DNA of 64,000 nt from Paramecium sonneborni (taxonomy: Eukaryota > Ciliophora > Oligohymenophorea > Peniculida > Parameciidae). Positions 34,456 through 46,347 of the stretch are shown one piece after another; positions within the stretch are counted from its first letter, which is position 1, and every line of letters begins with the position of its first letter. The notes below the pieces were generated by a model that did no database searches, was not told the DNA's origin, and saw only the letters and a program-made list of their open reading frames with translations. Both the position numbers and the translations under genes were made by a program. The DNA lies in NCBI GenBank assembly GCA_905182985.1, contig CAJJDN010000117.1, forward strand, positions 40,301 to 104,300. The letters are read 5' to 3'.

Positions 34456-36396
34456 ATGAGTTAATTAACAAACTCCCTTTTAAAATGTATATTGAAAGAA
34501 TAATATGGAAGCTTAAAATTTGATATAATAAAGAAGTTTTAAGAAAACATAAATAATTAGGATATCCATTAATATATATTTCAACTTTGGTATTATTTAA
34601 ATATGTAATATTAGTTATATTTATTATGTAACAGGTAATTAGCATTTAGAAGAGTTTTTGAAAAAGTATGGTTTAATGAATTCTTCAAATTATTATAGAT
34701 TAGAATGGACTTTAAAAGCATTAAGTGAAGATTCAAAATGTTATTCTATAAAAGAAGGTTTCACAAAGTTTTTGAATGTAATGAAAATAGTAAAATTTAG
34801 TTAATAAAACATGAATTTGTAAATAAGGGATTGACAAACACAAATAGTAGGGAAGATTATTTTTAGGATAGTAATAGATAAATATAAATTTAGTGTATTT
34901 AATTAAAGAAGCAAGAGCAAATTATCAAGATCGATAAGATTAGTTAATTTTCAATTTGATTGAATAGAGTATAAGACTTAAAGGTATAGAGATTGAAGAA
35001 AGAAAAGAATAGATGATAACATTCTTAAAAACCATAAATTAAAATATTAATGTTTTATGGTAATTAACATAGTAAGGAGGTATCACAATACCTTTTAATC
35101 ATGGATTAATGGATTCTTGTTTAATAGTAAATATTATTGAAGATGAATTTATTTGTTTCAATACAGCTAAAAGAGTTCCTTATAAAATTATAGTAGAAAC
35201 AATTGAGTAAAAATAATGATGATTATTTTAGTCCATCTGAAGTAGAACTTATTAAGAAAGCTGTTGAAATATATTAAAATAGTAATAATGTTTAAGAATT
35301 AATACCATATTATGATATTGAGAAAGAAATGAGAAATATAGCACAACTAAAGATACTTTAGCAATATGATATAGATGAATTAAAAAAGTAATGTATAAGG
35401 ATATAAGAGATTGGCATTAAAAAAAGTAGAATTTAATTTAAATCCCGAGAATTAAAAAGTAAAGAAGAAAGCCCAAGATAAGGATATTTATTCATCTTCT
35501 ATTAATTGTAGTTCAATATGGGGAGAAGATTGGAATGTTACTTAGTAGAGAATCTAAAAGACATCTTAATTTAGACATCTCAAAACTTATCAAATTAGAC
35601 AAATTATTATTAAGGGAGGTGATGATTTAAGAAATGAATTATTAATAATGTAGATGATCAAGAAAATTAAGTAAATTTTTGAGAAATATGGATTGGATAT
35701 ATTTTTGAGACCTTATGATATAATATTGACATCTCCAAATAGTGGAATATTAGAATTTATTCCAAATACTGTCTCTATTGATAAAATTAAAAGAGAACAT
35801 TCAGATTTAACATTAAAAGAATTCTATTAAACTTATTTTGAATGTTTTGAAGAGGCTTAAACAAACTTTTTGTAAAGTCTTGCTGGATATTCATTGATTT
35901 GTTATTTATTTTAATTAAAAGACAGACATAATGGAAATATTTTAATAGATAATTAAGGACATATAATTCATATAGATTTTGGATTTGTTTTAACCTTAAC
36001 ACCAGGTAATTTAGGATTTGAATCTGCTCCATTTAAATTAATATAAGAATATGAGGAACTTTTAGATGGATAAGGTAGTTATTATCATAATTACTTTTAA
36101 ACTTTAATATTTAAAGGTATATTAAATATAAAATCATATTAGGTCTTATGGCATTGTAATCTGAGATTGATGAAATAATAACATTTGTAAAGATAATGAA
36201 TTTTAGTCCCAAACATAATCTATTGGCTAGTTTAGAGAAGTTTAAAGTTGAAGAGTTTCGTAAAAGATTTATGGAAAATGATACACCTGAACAATTATAC
36301 TAAAATGTATAGAATTTAGTCAAAGAATCCAGTAATTCATGGACTACAATGCTTTATGATTATTTTTAGTATAAGACCAATACTATATATTATTGA
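34456..36396 (+). CDS. Phosphatidylinositol 4-kinase (PI4KB/PIK1 type), 598 aa
   Basis: Makes PI4P, typically on Golgi membranes. The N-terminal 120 residues resemble the lipid-kinase unique helical domain (YIFQLCYIYYV, HLEEFLKKYGL). Then LIKEARANYQDR, a PIK linker, and the catalytic domain from about residue 330: GEDWN, IIIKGGDDLRNELL (ATP lysine), SLAGYSLICYLFQLKDRHNG with the catalytic D-x-x-N, then HIIHIDFGFVL and FESAPFKL. All catalytic residues are intact; length is at the short end for PI4KB. Six introns: 34590-34614, 34778-34800, 34871-34893, 35207-35231, 35388-35409 and 36117-36142; exons total 599 codons. It starts 106 bp after the tandem kinase and ends 16 bp before the hydrolase ATG. 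Confidence 0.93.
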
Positions 36397-36412
36397 TACT
36401 AATTATTAAAAT

Positions 36413-37522
36413 ATGAAATAACCTGAGTATAAGTGTACAGAAAAGTTATGGAAGCCTATAGTTAGACCTCCAAAACATAATTATCGTTTAAAAGATATGG
36501 GAAATGAAATATTTATGGTTTAAGACACAGTTGTAAAGAGAACAGACTTTGAAATTACCAATAGTCGTGGATTAACACTTCAGTGTAGGTAATTTCGATA
36601 AGAATACGTAGTTTATTTGAGCCTGTTAGAATTTAAGATAAGCCTCATGCCTGTATGATTTATTTACATGGGAACTCAAGTAGTAGAGTAGAATCACTTA
36701 CAATACTTGAATATTTGTTACCTTAAAATATTGCAGTTTGTGGAATTGATTTATCAGGTAATAATACAATAATTTAATTAGGTTCTGGTTAATCATAAGG
36801 AGAATATATTTCATTAGGTTACTATGAATCGAGAGATGTTACTGATCTCTATAATTATTTGCGTTTAAATAAAGTAAGGTTAATTCATTATTAAAAGGTT
36901 ATTAGCCTTTTATCACTTAAATCGGTTTGTGGGGTAGATCTATGGGTTCAGTTACAGCCATAATAGCAGCTAGTTTGAATTCTAACTTTAAAATTCTTGT
37001 GTGTGATAGTCCATTTTCTAATCTAACTCATTTATGTTAGGAGTTAGCCTCTAATTAATATAGTATTCCAGGATGCTGTTTCAATTGTTTTTGGTGTTTC
37101 GTTAAATCTAAAATAAGAAAGGAAGCTAAATTTAATATTGACGATCTTAACATCGTTTAAATTATACAAAGTATTTAAATAAAATATTTTTAATAGCTTT
37201 ATCAACTGATGTTGCTATTGTATTCCTTTCAGCTAAAGACGATACACTTATACGAGAGAAGCATCCTAAAATTTTATCGGAAAAGTTTCGAGGAATTAAA
37301 GAATTCATTAAATTTGAAGGAACTCACAATTCTAAAAGACCAAATGAAGTAATGAAAGGAACTGTTCAATTCATAATTGCTTAAATGGAAAAATAAGAAT
37401 AAAATAGTAGTCTCAGGGATACTAAAGTATCATCGAATTTTAAAGATTAAATACCAATCCCTGATGTTGGAGCTCCTCTACTTCGTTCAGAAAAACCATA
37501 TATATCCAAAACAGAAAAATGA
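36413..37522 (+). CDS. Alpha/beta hydrolase, 334 aa
   Basis: Serine hydrolase of the alpha/beta fold (S33/ABHD-like). The oxyanion strand MIYLHGNSSSRVES is followed by GIDLSGSGQSQGEY, the nucleophile elbow GRSMGS (Ser near residue 149), the Asp region SAKDDT (about 238) and the His GTHNS (about 267), giving a complete triad. A Cys-rich segment (GCCFNCFWC) between elbow and Asp may be lipid-modified or membrane-apposed. Introns: 36589-36611, 36758-36781, 36874-36905 (32 nt, longest in the window) and 37171-37196; 335 codons in total. Substrate unknown; lipase, thioesterase and peptidase activities all occur in the fold. Confidence 0.88.
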
Positions 37523-38439
37523 TATTAAATTATATTCTATATATAATGATTATTATTAATATTTAAAACTTTTAAATTAATCAAAAATAACATTTACTAA
37601 TGTGGTTTAATCAAGACTCTATAAGTTATATTGTCTTATATCAAAAAGTAAGACATAAAAATGTAATTAAATAATAATAATCTCTTTTGGAAGGATTTAA
37701 ATAATTCTTTAAAATTACTTAAATCTTACAAGAATTTAACACTAAATTTCTTTTAAGAATTTAATTTTATAAACTAAATTATTAACAAAGCATAAATATT
37801 AAAAGATTTTTATCTATAAGTTGATTACAATTACTATTTAATTTATCTAATTCTCATGTTTAATTGTTAATCAAACTGTTATTTAAAATAATTTCTATTT
37901 GATTAATACTAACACTCCTTAATTATTTAATAGACAGTTAATTATACTGTCCAAAAGAAAATTGATTTAATTGGAATTTTTATCATTTTAAAAATAGTTT
38001 TAGAATTCGAAAAGTTAATAACGATTATAAAATAATTTTTTATTTTAATAAAATGGGTCTTTAATAAAATATACCTTTTATTTCGATTTATTAAATTTAC
38101 TCATCACAACAATTTAAAAAATCGCTATCCTTATCCTTTCGTGAATCTAAATGCATCCATTAATGATAAGATAATGTATGAATTTTTTATTGATTTTTAA
38201 ATACTTATAAAATACAAATAAAATAAAGCCAAAAAAAAATAAGTTGTTAAATAATCATTAATTTTCTTTTTGATAGAATATTATATATCAATAAAATATA
38301 ATATCATAGTATAGTATAAGATATTTTGATTGAATATATGTGAGAGACAATAATAACTAAAATATATTTATATTTTGATATGTATTAATATAGATAAGAA
38401 AAATATAGAATTAATATATATATTTATCTTTATTTACAT
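37523..38439. other. Convergent intergenic region, no gene seen
   Basis: 917 bp between two convergent genes. Dense stops in all frames, high A+T, and a few copies of AGTAT-like sequence near 38309-38320 (cf. the array at 53521). No RNA gene recognised. Confidence 0.5.
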
Positions 38440-39258
38440 TCATTCTTGTTTTTATTAAGACCTTGAAATTCTCTCTGCTAGGCTGATATTAAATTTATCA
38501 CTCTCATCATATGCAACTTTCCAATCTTTGTGTTAATGAAAGAGACTCAAAATAGCAACAACTCTATCAATATTTAATGGTCTTTTGGCACCTTTTATGT
38601 AAGATTCGATTGGCAATTTCTTACTACAGATTTATAATGCATTTGCTTTATTTAAACTCATATATTTTTAAACTTATCTATCCACAAATCCACCAACAAT
38701 ATAAATACATTATTCAGGATCAACTGATTCTAAATATGTATCAGCATCTGGAGAAAGGTAAATAAATTCCTTTTTAATTCCTTTTTCTTAATTTTGTTAT
38801 ATCAACTCTTCTAATCCAAGTTCATAATGATAAACAGGCCATTTTTAAAGTCCTTGCTTTTCTAATTCAGTTTTTTATATTCCCTTCACATTTGTCAAAT
38901 GTAATTGAATAGGAAATTATAATTCTTTATTAATACCTTAAATGTGAGCAATCTATAATGCTAATGATCTAATTTCTCTATCTGTCATTAATATATCATA
39001 TTCCAAATCTAAATAGATTGGAATTCCTGATTCATACCCAAGTTATAGATTATTTTTAGCTAAATTTTTTATTTCTGTATATTTTTCTTTAGTCTCTGGA
39101 TTCATATGAAAAACCTTTTGCTTTACTTTTTTTGCAATTTTCTTTCTAGTTATTTTAGCTCTCATTTTTGCTTTTTAGTATTTAAGTACTTTTTTTTCAT
39201 CTCTTGTTAATTTAGTTTTCTTTTGTATATCCACATCTTATATTTGTTATTCTTACAT
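38440..39258 (-). CDS. TRM10: tRNA (guanine-N1-)-methyltransferase, TRM10 family, 272 aa
   Basis: Methylates purine 9 of tRNAs using S-adenosylmethionine. A basic Lys-rich N-terminal helix (about residues 10-50) is followed by a SPOUT-type domain: YLDLEYDILM, then YLSPDADTYLESVDPE and the knot motif YIVGGFVDR, then LPIESYIKG and a C-terminal DWKVAYDES helix. These match TRM10/TRMT10 in order and spacing, with the catalytic-region Asp present. Single exon, 273 codons, TGA at 38440-38442. The divergent gene on the other strand starts only 12 bp upstream of its ATG. Confidence 0.93.
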
Positions 39259-39270
39259 AAAATAATTAAT

Positions 39271-39729
39271 ATGTAATAATATTCATTACCTCTTTTAAAG
39301 AAACCCTATAAACCCTTAAAAGAGAATATAAGACATTCTTTAGATACATCATCCTATATCAAAATAACAAAACATACAAGTGAAGAAACTAGCTTTGCAA
39401 ATTACGTTTTAAAAAAATAGCAAGAATTAGAATTAGCCATGCAATAGGTTATTCAACAACCATAAATAAAAAATTCATTTTCAAGACATCTACCTAAAAT
39501 ATAAGAATAACAGAAAACATCTCCTTATTTGATTAGAGCATTAGTCAAAAATAGATACCCAACGGAACCGATAGAATAGAAGAAAGAAATAGATTAAATG
39601 AAATCAATGGACATCCCAAATCATAATAAATTAGCATTTGAAAAATTTTCAATAAATTCTTTAGTGAGATAATAATGTAGAAAGGTTAGAGCCAGCCCAA
39701 ATCGTAAGCTTTTTACAAGTGTTTAATGA
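39271..39729 (+). CDS. Unknown basic protein, 152 aa
   Basis: Single exon, 153 codons with TGA. Composition is K/S/Q/P-rich with clear coding character (KPYKPLKENIRHSLDTSSY, later FSRHLPKIQEQQKTSPYL); probably largely disordered. No domain recognised. Shares a 12-bp intergenic space with TRM10 and ends 21 bp before the stop of the convergent gene. Confidence 0.65.
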
Positions 39730-39750
39730 TTTATTAGTTTTTGAAATCAG

Positions 39751-40202
39751 TCATTTCATAACTACTTAAACTTCCAATTAAGGGTTTCTTAAATAAGATA
39801 AACTAAACTTTCTTTTTTTTCGAAAGTTATTCAAGTGTTGCTTCTACTCTTAAATTTTCTCATCTAAATCCACTTTAAAAAACTAAATATTCATCTCTTT
39901 TTCGATCATTATATCTTATTTACCAATTCAATTTTCAATTATTATAAACTAAAAATTGAGAATATTAAATCTAATTATTCTAAATTCAATTAAACTAAAA
40001 TCTTTTAAACACAACAAAAAAAAGTTAAAGTAAATTATCTAAATATCCCCTAAACCTTTAATATTTAATCTCTAAATATCTATAGTTATTATTCATCATA
40101 AAAATTCAGATCAAAATCGATTTAATTTTTATTAATGTATTTATTTCACTTCTTTTCATCCAAATTCATATAACCTTCTTATTCACTTTGTTCATGATCC
40201 AT
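39751..40202 (-). pseudogene. Unknown small protein, 140 codons with one internal TGA
   Basis: A frame opens MDHEQSEQEGYMNLDEKK, meets TGA at codon 19, then continues in the same frame (FDLNFYDEQQLQIFRDQ) and, after a 29-nt intron whose removal restores the frame, ends in a basic tail (HLNNFRKKRKFSLSYLRN). With that intron the total is 141 codons, so only the TGA disturbs the model; no intron was found that removes it. It may be a pseudogene, a sequencing error, or a wrong start. No family recognised. Confidence 0.45.
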
Positions 40203-40473
40203 TATCTTTTTAATTTACTGACTGTCTGTGTTTATATAATTTTAATTCTTAGCAAACTATTGGTACTTTAGTATTTTCTCAATTATTAGCGATATAAGAT
40301 TATTATAGTTTTGTACTTAATAGGAGTTAAAGTGCATAAAGAACCAACTATTCAATTATAATTTTTAAGCTGTTCAATAGTCTAAAATGTTTATTTGATT
40401 GGTTTAATGAGATTATTCATTTATAATTATAATAAAAATATTGAAAATATATATAAATATTATATAGCCAGTA

Positions 40474-41313
40474 TCAAACAATACTTCCGACACTTCTTCT
40501 TTTATTTCGTAATTCATTAATTTTTTAGATTTCTTTTTTAGCAGTATCCAATTCAACATTAGTTAAAACTAATTGCTCTGAACTTTTATTATAAGTTTTA
40601 TTTAATTATAAAAATTTGCTTCGCCATAATTGAGATTCATTTTGATACAAAGTAACCTATTTTTGTTAATTAATCAATTGAAGTTCCAATTTATTAATCT
40701 ATTTATTTAGATTTCGAATTTCAATGTTCAGTTATTCAACTTTAGTTGAATGTTCAAGCTAAATTAATTTGAATTTATTTTTCATATCATCATATTCTTT
40801 GATAATAATATTTTTTTATTCTAAAATATTATTGAGACTTCGAATTTGTTAATTTGATTCTTCACTTTCAGATTGAACTTTAGAATTGAATAAATCTAAT
40901 AAGAATATCTGAAATAAAATATACCTGTACTATTTGTTAATTATTAATCTAATATTCGATGATTTGATTCTAGATAAGATATTTTCATTTGTAAAAATTA
41001 CACTTAATATTCATAATTTTTGTTCACTGCTTAAGTTTCAAATAATTATTCTTGTAAATCTTTAAGTTGATTAATATATTCATTTTCTTTATCAAAATTT
41101 TTAACTCTCATTTCTTCCATTTAATCAAATAACTATTGATTATCTTTTCTTAAATCACTGACTAATTATTCTAAAAAAAACACTTTAAGTAAATCAACTT
41201 AAGAACCTCTACTATCCAATCTATTTGGATAGCAATCTGGACTCTGTTATAATAATATTTTTTACCTGATATGGTTTAGAAACAAAGAAAAAAGGTTATG
41301 ATTTGATGTGCAT
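40474..41313 (-). CDS. Coiled-coil protein, 262 aa
   Basis: Three exons, introns 41244-41265 (22 nt) and 40896-40924 (29 nt), 263 codons. After a short head (SPDCYPNRLDSRG) the protein is continuous coiled coil (IRNLNKQINKLELQLINQQK) with a basic C-terminal tip (NKRRSVGSIV). No enzymatic domain. Role unknown, probably structural. Confidence 0.75.
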
Positions 41314-41468
41314 AAAATATATATAAAATATATAACAATAAAAATTAATCATTTTTCTATTAACATACAGTTATTAATGATTTTGATGTATATAGTGTAT
41401 TTACTAGTAATAAATATATGATTAATTATGTATGGATAATGTATTTTATAATTATTATTTTTATTCAA

Positions 41469-42590
41469 TCATTATTTAATACCTGCTCTGTCAAAACTTT
41501 ATTTGACTTATTGAATAAGTGATAAATCGGTATCATATTATTATAATAACTTAGAATTCAAATTAGATCTGACAATCCAAGCATCTTATGTAGCCTTCAA
41601 ATTATCTTAAGCATCTTCTAAATTTGATCTAGCATCATTGAGTAAATTATTCTTAGCTTTGATTTCAGCTAAAGGATTTATGAATATAATATACCATCCT
41701 TAATCTCTATATTTTCTCTTAAATCAGGTAAGACAACAGTTGATAAGATATTTAATTTTTCTTCATATGTAGTTAATAATCCTTTATTTAAAGCTTCTAA
41801 TGATTATGATGAAACAACTAATTATAATCTACTTTCTAATAAAGAAGTTCTCAATTAATTAAGAAGGTTAGTTACTTTGCTAATTAATTCTTGATTTGCA
41901 AAACTATAAAGTAATCTAAAATATAATACTTGGATTATGCAATATCAGTAAGAGCTACAATTAAGGGTTGGAAGAAAACTTTTTATTTACTTAAATGAGT
42001 TTTCAATTTATCTTTGACTTAGACCAAGGTATCAGCATTCTTTAAAGATGTCAATAAATTAATAGCTTCATCTATAGCAGCAGCAGAATCATCATATTCC
42101 TATAATTATGCAGCAGTATTAGCAGCATCTGTTTTAATTTATTGATCTAATTAATTTCTTAAGAGTGTGACATCTTATTATTCTTTAATTCCATCATTTA
42201 ATAATTATTGTAAAGTATTTCTAGCCTCTGTTAGATCAGCCAAATCAACTTCATGTTGAGATACTTCTACTTAATATTAGGTAATCTAATTTTCATAAAA
42301 CTCTTAATCTGCATTGTTCGATAAAAAGTCTTTATTGAAAGAGGCATTTTCATCTTCCTTATTTTACAATATTTCAGATTCAAGATCATTTATAGCATTG
42401 ATCAAACGAGAATAATCTAATTATTATGATTACTCTTATAATAATGCCATATTTTTTAATGCTCTAAAAAGAGATGGATGTTATTCCTCTAATGATTTTT
42501 GTCTTCTAATTAATTTAACATTTACTTTGTTTGATTATCAATTGCTGCAATTGTCAAAAGTACTAAAGCAAAGAGCACTATATATTTCAT
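41469..42590 (-). CDS. Trichocyst matrix protein (TMP family), 349 aa
   Basis: Secretory protein that crystallises in trichocysts, the defensive exocytotic organelles of Paramecium. A signal peptide (MKYIVLFALVLLTIAAI, cleavage about residue 17) precedes long acidic heptad regions. Family-type stretches are ASFNKDFLSNNADQEFYENQ, AAAIDEAINLLTSLKNA and IQQVKQSFDRAGIKQ at the end. TMPs are made as precursors cut into two chains; the cleavage site is not certain here. Introns 42506-42525 (20 nt), 41904-41929 and 41668-41693 give 350 codons. The family is encoded by many co-expressed genes in Paramecium, and its presence is strong evidence for the genus. Confidence 0.9.
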
Positions 42591-42993
42591 TTATATAATA
42601 TATTAATTAAAAACGACTATTTAATTCATTTATAATGTAGTGTAAATTCATCAATACTAAAACATGTTTAGCAATCTCTATTTCTACTCCTAAAATACTA
42701 TTTCCTAATATATCCAAAACCATTCAATATGTAAATTTACTATAATGTGTTATAAAATTAAGATTTATTGATCAAATTCATACTTATTAAAAAATATCTT
42801 ATATCCCATCTTTTGCAAGCTACAATTATTTAGAATTCTCCCTTATTTAATAATATCAAATAGCATTCCCCTTCAACTCTCAATATCATTCTCTAAATCA
42901 ATATTAATAATCAGTGTTCTAAAACACCAAAAGTCTATTAACATGATAAAGTTTCAACTCACTTGTATATAAGTATTATTTTAGAAAAATCAT
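42591..42993. other. Intergenic; weak plus-strand open frame
   Basis: 403 bp. A plus-strand frame from ATG at 42664 can be extended with one assumed intron, but TGA is naturally rare here and composition (many I, N, S, Q) is not decisive. It also runs into the 3' end of the convergent gene. Not called. Confidence 0.35.
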
Positions 42994-43602
42994 TCAGATC
43001 TAAGATTAAATCATTATACCACTTCCTTTATATATTCTATTATTATCTATTCTCTCATAAATTTAATTAACTTGCTAATTTCTTTTAAAATAATATCTAA
43101 AGTAATTATTTAATAATTCTTGATTTCTTTTCTCCAAAATATATATTATGGGTATCCATAGAGATAAACTATTAATTTAAATGAAATCACTTACTATTTT
43201 TACATCTCTTCTTTTATAATCATCATCCATGTAAATTTATTATAAATTAACAACATATAGGGTTATTTCTACTAACTATTATTCCCAATTCAAATATAAA
43301 TTTCTCTCATAAATAATTCAACTTCAAATTTTAATAATTCTTTTTTTCTTCATATTCCTCAACATACAATTAATTCTATTTAGTAACTTATTAAAATTAA
43401 TATTAATTATTTAGAGTATTTTCAAAAAGTACCTTAATTCTTTACGAATTCAATATCCTGTAATTTACTTACAAAGTTGAATTCTTTATAATTAATTTGA
43501 AACCAATTTTTTAATTAATTGATTATTGCTATTATATTATATTGCTCTCTTATAAATTTTTTATTCTAATTCATTACAATTCAAATTTGGCCAAACAGCC
43601 AT
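42994..43602 (-). CDS. Unknown protein, 169 aa
   Basis: Five exons with introns 43440-43468, 43304-43322 (19 nt, GTTGAA donor), 43169-43194 and 43047-43071; total 170 codons. It begins MAVWPNLNCNELEQKIYKR and has a helical first half (LYLNWEQQLVEITLYVVNLQ) and a later segment ISMDTHNIYFGEKKS. Family not recognised. The first and last exons read well; the 19-nt intron with a non-GTA donor is the least certain join. Confidence 0.55.
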
Positions 43603-44092
43603 TTTGGTAAAAAATTAGATTTTATGTTTAAAAAATGAAAAAACTTTAAACGTTTCTCATATTTTTATATTAAAATGTGTGATAGATTCCTTAATTCAAA
43701 TAATAAGATTTTTTTCTAGTTTTCTTTTATATTTTTCCAGTTTTTCTTATTTAATTTTTGATATCAATATATTTCTTACTAATATGATCAGTTATAGTTA
43801 ATAATTTATGATTACGAAATGGTTAGAATATATCCACTAGTTATAGCCTCGTTTTTAGTTCTTTTGTACATTGATAGTTTATAAAAACTACTATTAATGA
43901 TAATCAAGTTGTATAGACATTTGAATAGATAATATTAATTTATTTTATGATATTTAAATTAGAATGTTTACGAACAAAAAACATAATTTAAACATTATGT
44001 ATGTAAAGCTTTGATTATATGAATTATTGAGTTAAATTAAGAATTAATGTAAAATTACAAATCAATTTGTTACTTATGAATCAAAAATCCTC
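43603..44092. other. Intergenic with a possible secretory-type short frame
   Basis: 490 bp between a gene start and another gene's stop. A plus-strand frame at 43820 begins MVRIYPLVIASFLVLLYID, signal-peptide-like, but no continuation could be built with convincing introns. It may be a relic or chance. Confidence 0.3.
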
Positions 44093-44848
44093 TCATAATT
44101 TTTCCTCTTTTGTAGCACTTTTTTATTTAGGTTTTATGATATCAACTGAAATAGATTCCATTTATTCCATAATGGAACTAGAATAAGTTCTTGATTGAGT
44201 AATTGGTTAGTTTCCTTTAAATACCTACTAAAAAACCCATTTAAAGCTACTCACCTATTCAATATGCTGTAAATGTATAATTAGATTTAAAATACATCCA
44301 ATGTAATCACGATTCGTTTTAATGACTTAATCTTTTACTCTGTTATACTAAGCTTAATTGCCATTAACATTATTGTTGCTGATGTTGTATGGTCTTTTGA
44401 AATAAAAACTGGAAATCCAATTGATCTTATTTACTTTTATTCAGCCTTTAAACAAATTATAAAATGTAATACTAATTTTAAGGCTTCCTAAACTGCTTAA
44501 TAAATGGTTTATTTTTCATCATCACTTTTATCACTACTTACTATTGATTCTTAATCAATCACAACTGCTAAAATCTTACTCTTCTGTTCTTTATTATAGA
44601 AATGAACTCATACTCTTTTTAGATGACACAAATACACATTTTCCATTTAATTATGTAAATGTTGGTCTTTCACTCTCTTTTATATTTGAGTATTATGAAT
44701 CTGTTGGAATTACTAGACATTCTACAATCTCATTTTCTACAGGACCTGCAGTCAATGATATTTCACAGTTCCCTATCTCATATTTAAGAAGCAGTTATGG
44801 AAATTAAGATGATATCTCTCCTGTTTGAGAACAAAGATTATTCCCCAT
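44093..44848 (-). CDS. Macro-domain-like protein with N-terminal acylation motif, 234 aa
   Basis: Probable ADP-ribose-binding or -processing module. The protein begins MGNNLCSQ, a motif that favours N-myristoylation of Gly2 with nearby Cys palmitoylation, so it may be membrane-attached. The macro fold is suggested by GPVENEIVECLVIPTDSQYS (cf. G.IT...VDAIVNPAN), a variable middle, IRSIGFPVFIS (cf. IAFPAISTG) and KSLKRIVITLDHIEQVSSF (cf. VIFVLFD). The usual loop residues are diverged, so binding is uncertain. An S/T-rich tail follows. Introns 44541-44562 (22 nt, GTGATT donor) and 44267-44295 (29 nt) give 235 codons. Confidence 0.65.
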
Positions 44849-45924
44849 AAATATTAATATAAAACATAAATGCCATATTTCATAACGATTAATTCAAATC
44901 GATGACAAACTTATTATTTCATCTTTTAAAAATCATAAATATACATTTTAACTAAAGCATGTAATAAATTTCTCAATTTTTATAAACTGAGAATTACTTC
45001 ATTTTTTTCAAATTATTATCATTTTTATAAATAAAAATATTAATCATAATATCATATACTATTAATATTATTGATTAAAGTAAATTTAAATTATAATAAA
45101 GAATAATTCATAAAATTAAGTTAGTATATGTAACCATTTCAAATTAATGAATAAATCAAATTCATAATTAAAATATGAATTATTCAACCGTTTTTATTTA
45201 TTACTCTAACAAAATAAAGTCTATTAATATCATTTAATTCATTTTTAATCATTATTTTATTTGCAAAATAATTAAACTAAATTTTTGTCTTTCTTTATAT
45301 TGAAATATTTTAAATTAAAGTCTCAAGTATTGATTTTTATGTAAATTAATTATATTAAATTAAATAAACTTTTTAATTCATTCTAAATTGTCAAAGTATC
45401 GTGCAATTTATTCATTAAAGATATGTAAAGAAAATTTTAAGATCAATTATCAACTTAAAGTTTAATAAAAAATCCAAGAGATTGCTTTCTTCATTGAAAT
45501 TCCAGCTACTGTAGCAAACTATGAATTTCAAAAGGATCTTTCATTGTAGAATTTAGTCAATAGCATGACTGCTACCACATATAAATTAAATTTAATTAAA
45601 TTGATTTCTTTAGAAAAATTGATTAATAATATAACTATAATTCTTCTCAATTTTTGAGAAAATTTATCGATAAAGATTAGATGAAACCTTTAACTAAAAA
45701 TTTTAAAAAACATCAATCGTAAGTTTGGATATGGATGAAAGTTTTGGGCTATTAATAGATTCAAGTTCTTAAATTTATTAGCATTATAATAGCCTTGATA
45801 ATATAAATTCATAGGTAAAATAAGCCATTGTTTTTTATATTTATTGATTATCTACAACCTGCTAATTATGTTAATTTTTTAAAAGTCTAAACTTTGAATT
45901 TAAGTATTTATTATATATTCTTAT
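44849..45924. other. Long intergenic region with a gene relic
   Basis: About 1.1 kb. A plus-strand frame at roughly 45370-45659 reads like protein (EIAFFIEIPATVANYEFQKD, then LSLQNLVNSMTATTY) and ends at TGA, but it has no usable ATG in frame and no exon before it that I could join. It is best seen as a decayed gene copy, such as remains after whole-genome duplication. The remainder has no coding character. Confidence 0.4.
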
Positions 45925-46312
45925 TCAATATTTAATAGTTTATGTGTCAATTCTTCTTAATAATGTAATGTATTGTTTCATATTTTCATGCATTTGCTTC
46001 CATGTTCTTTCATGACATTCTTCTATTTTTTTGTGTTATAAACAGGATCTATAGGATTTGGCTGCTTTTTCTGTTTTAAATTTAAATGTTTTATTTAAAA
46101 CAGTATATTTTTCATCAATTTATTCAACACCTAAGTAGATCATGAATAATGGTACACTTTGTATATTCATAATGAACATCTAAGAAATTCTCAGAACATG
46201 CATCTTGCTTTTTCCTCAATATTTGAACTTCTTAATCATCAACAACACTATAATACGAGGCAAGTTCTTCAAGAAAATTCTTATAATTGGAATTTATTGC
46301 TTAGAAATCCAT
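45925..46312 (-). CDS. Unknown small helical protein, 120 aa
   Basis: Two exons, intron 46131-46155 (25 nt), 121 codons with TGA. Mostly helical; four Cys occur in the order C, C, C, C (DACSENF, YTKCVEQ, SCLQHKKIEECHER), the last two 10 residues apart, but not in a twin CX9C or CX3C array, so a mitochondrial import chaperone is not supported. Family not recognised. It lies 35 bp downstream of the prefoldin-like gene on the same strand. Confidence 0.62.
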
Positions 46313-46347
46313 AATTAAAATTAATACAATAAAAATCTAAAATTACA

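Noticed and set aside
44061..44270. Alternative C-terminus for the macro-domain gene using a GTGAGT donor
   Set aside because: The 29-nt intron at 44267-44295 has a standard GTA donor and gives a better match to the end of the macro fold and an S/T-rich tail.
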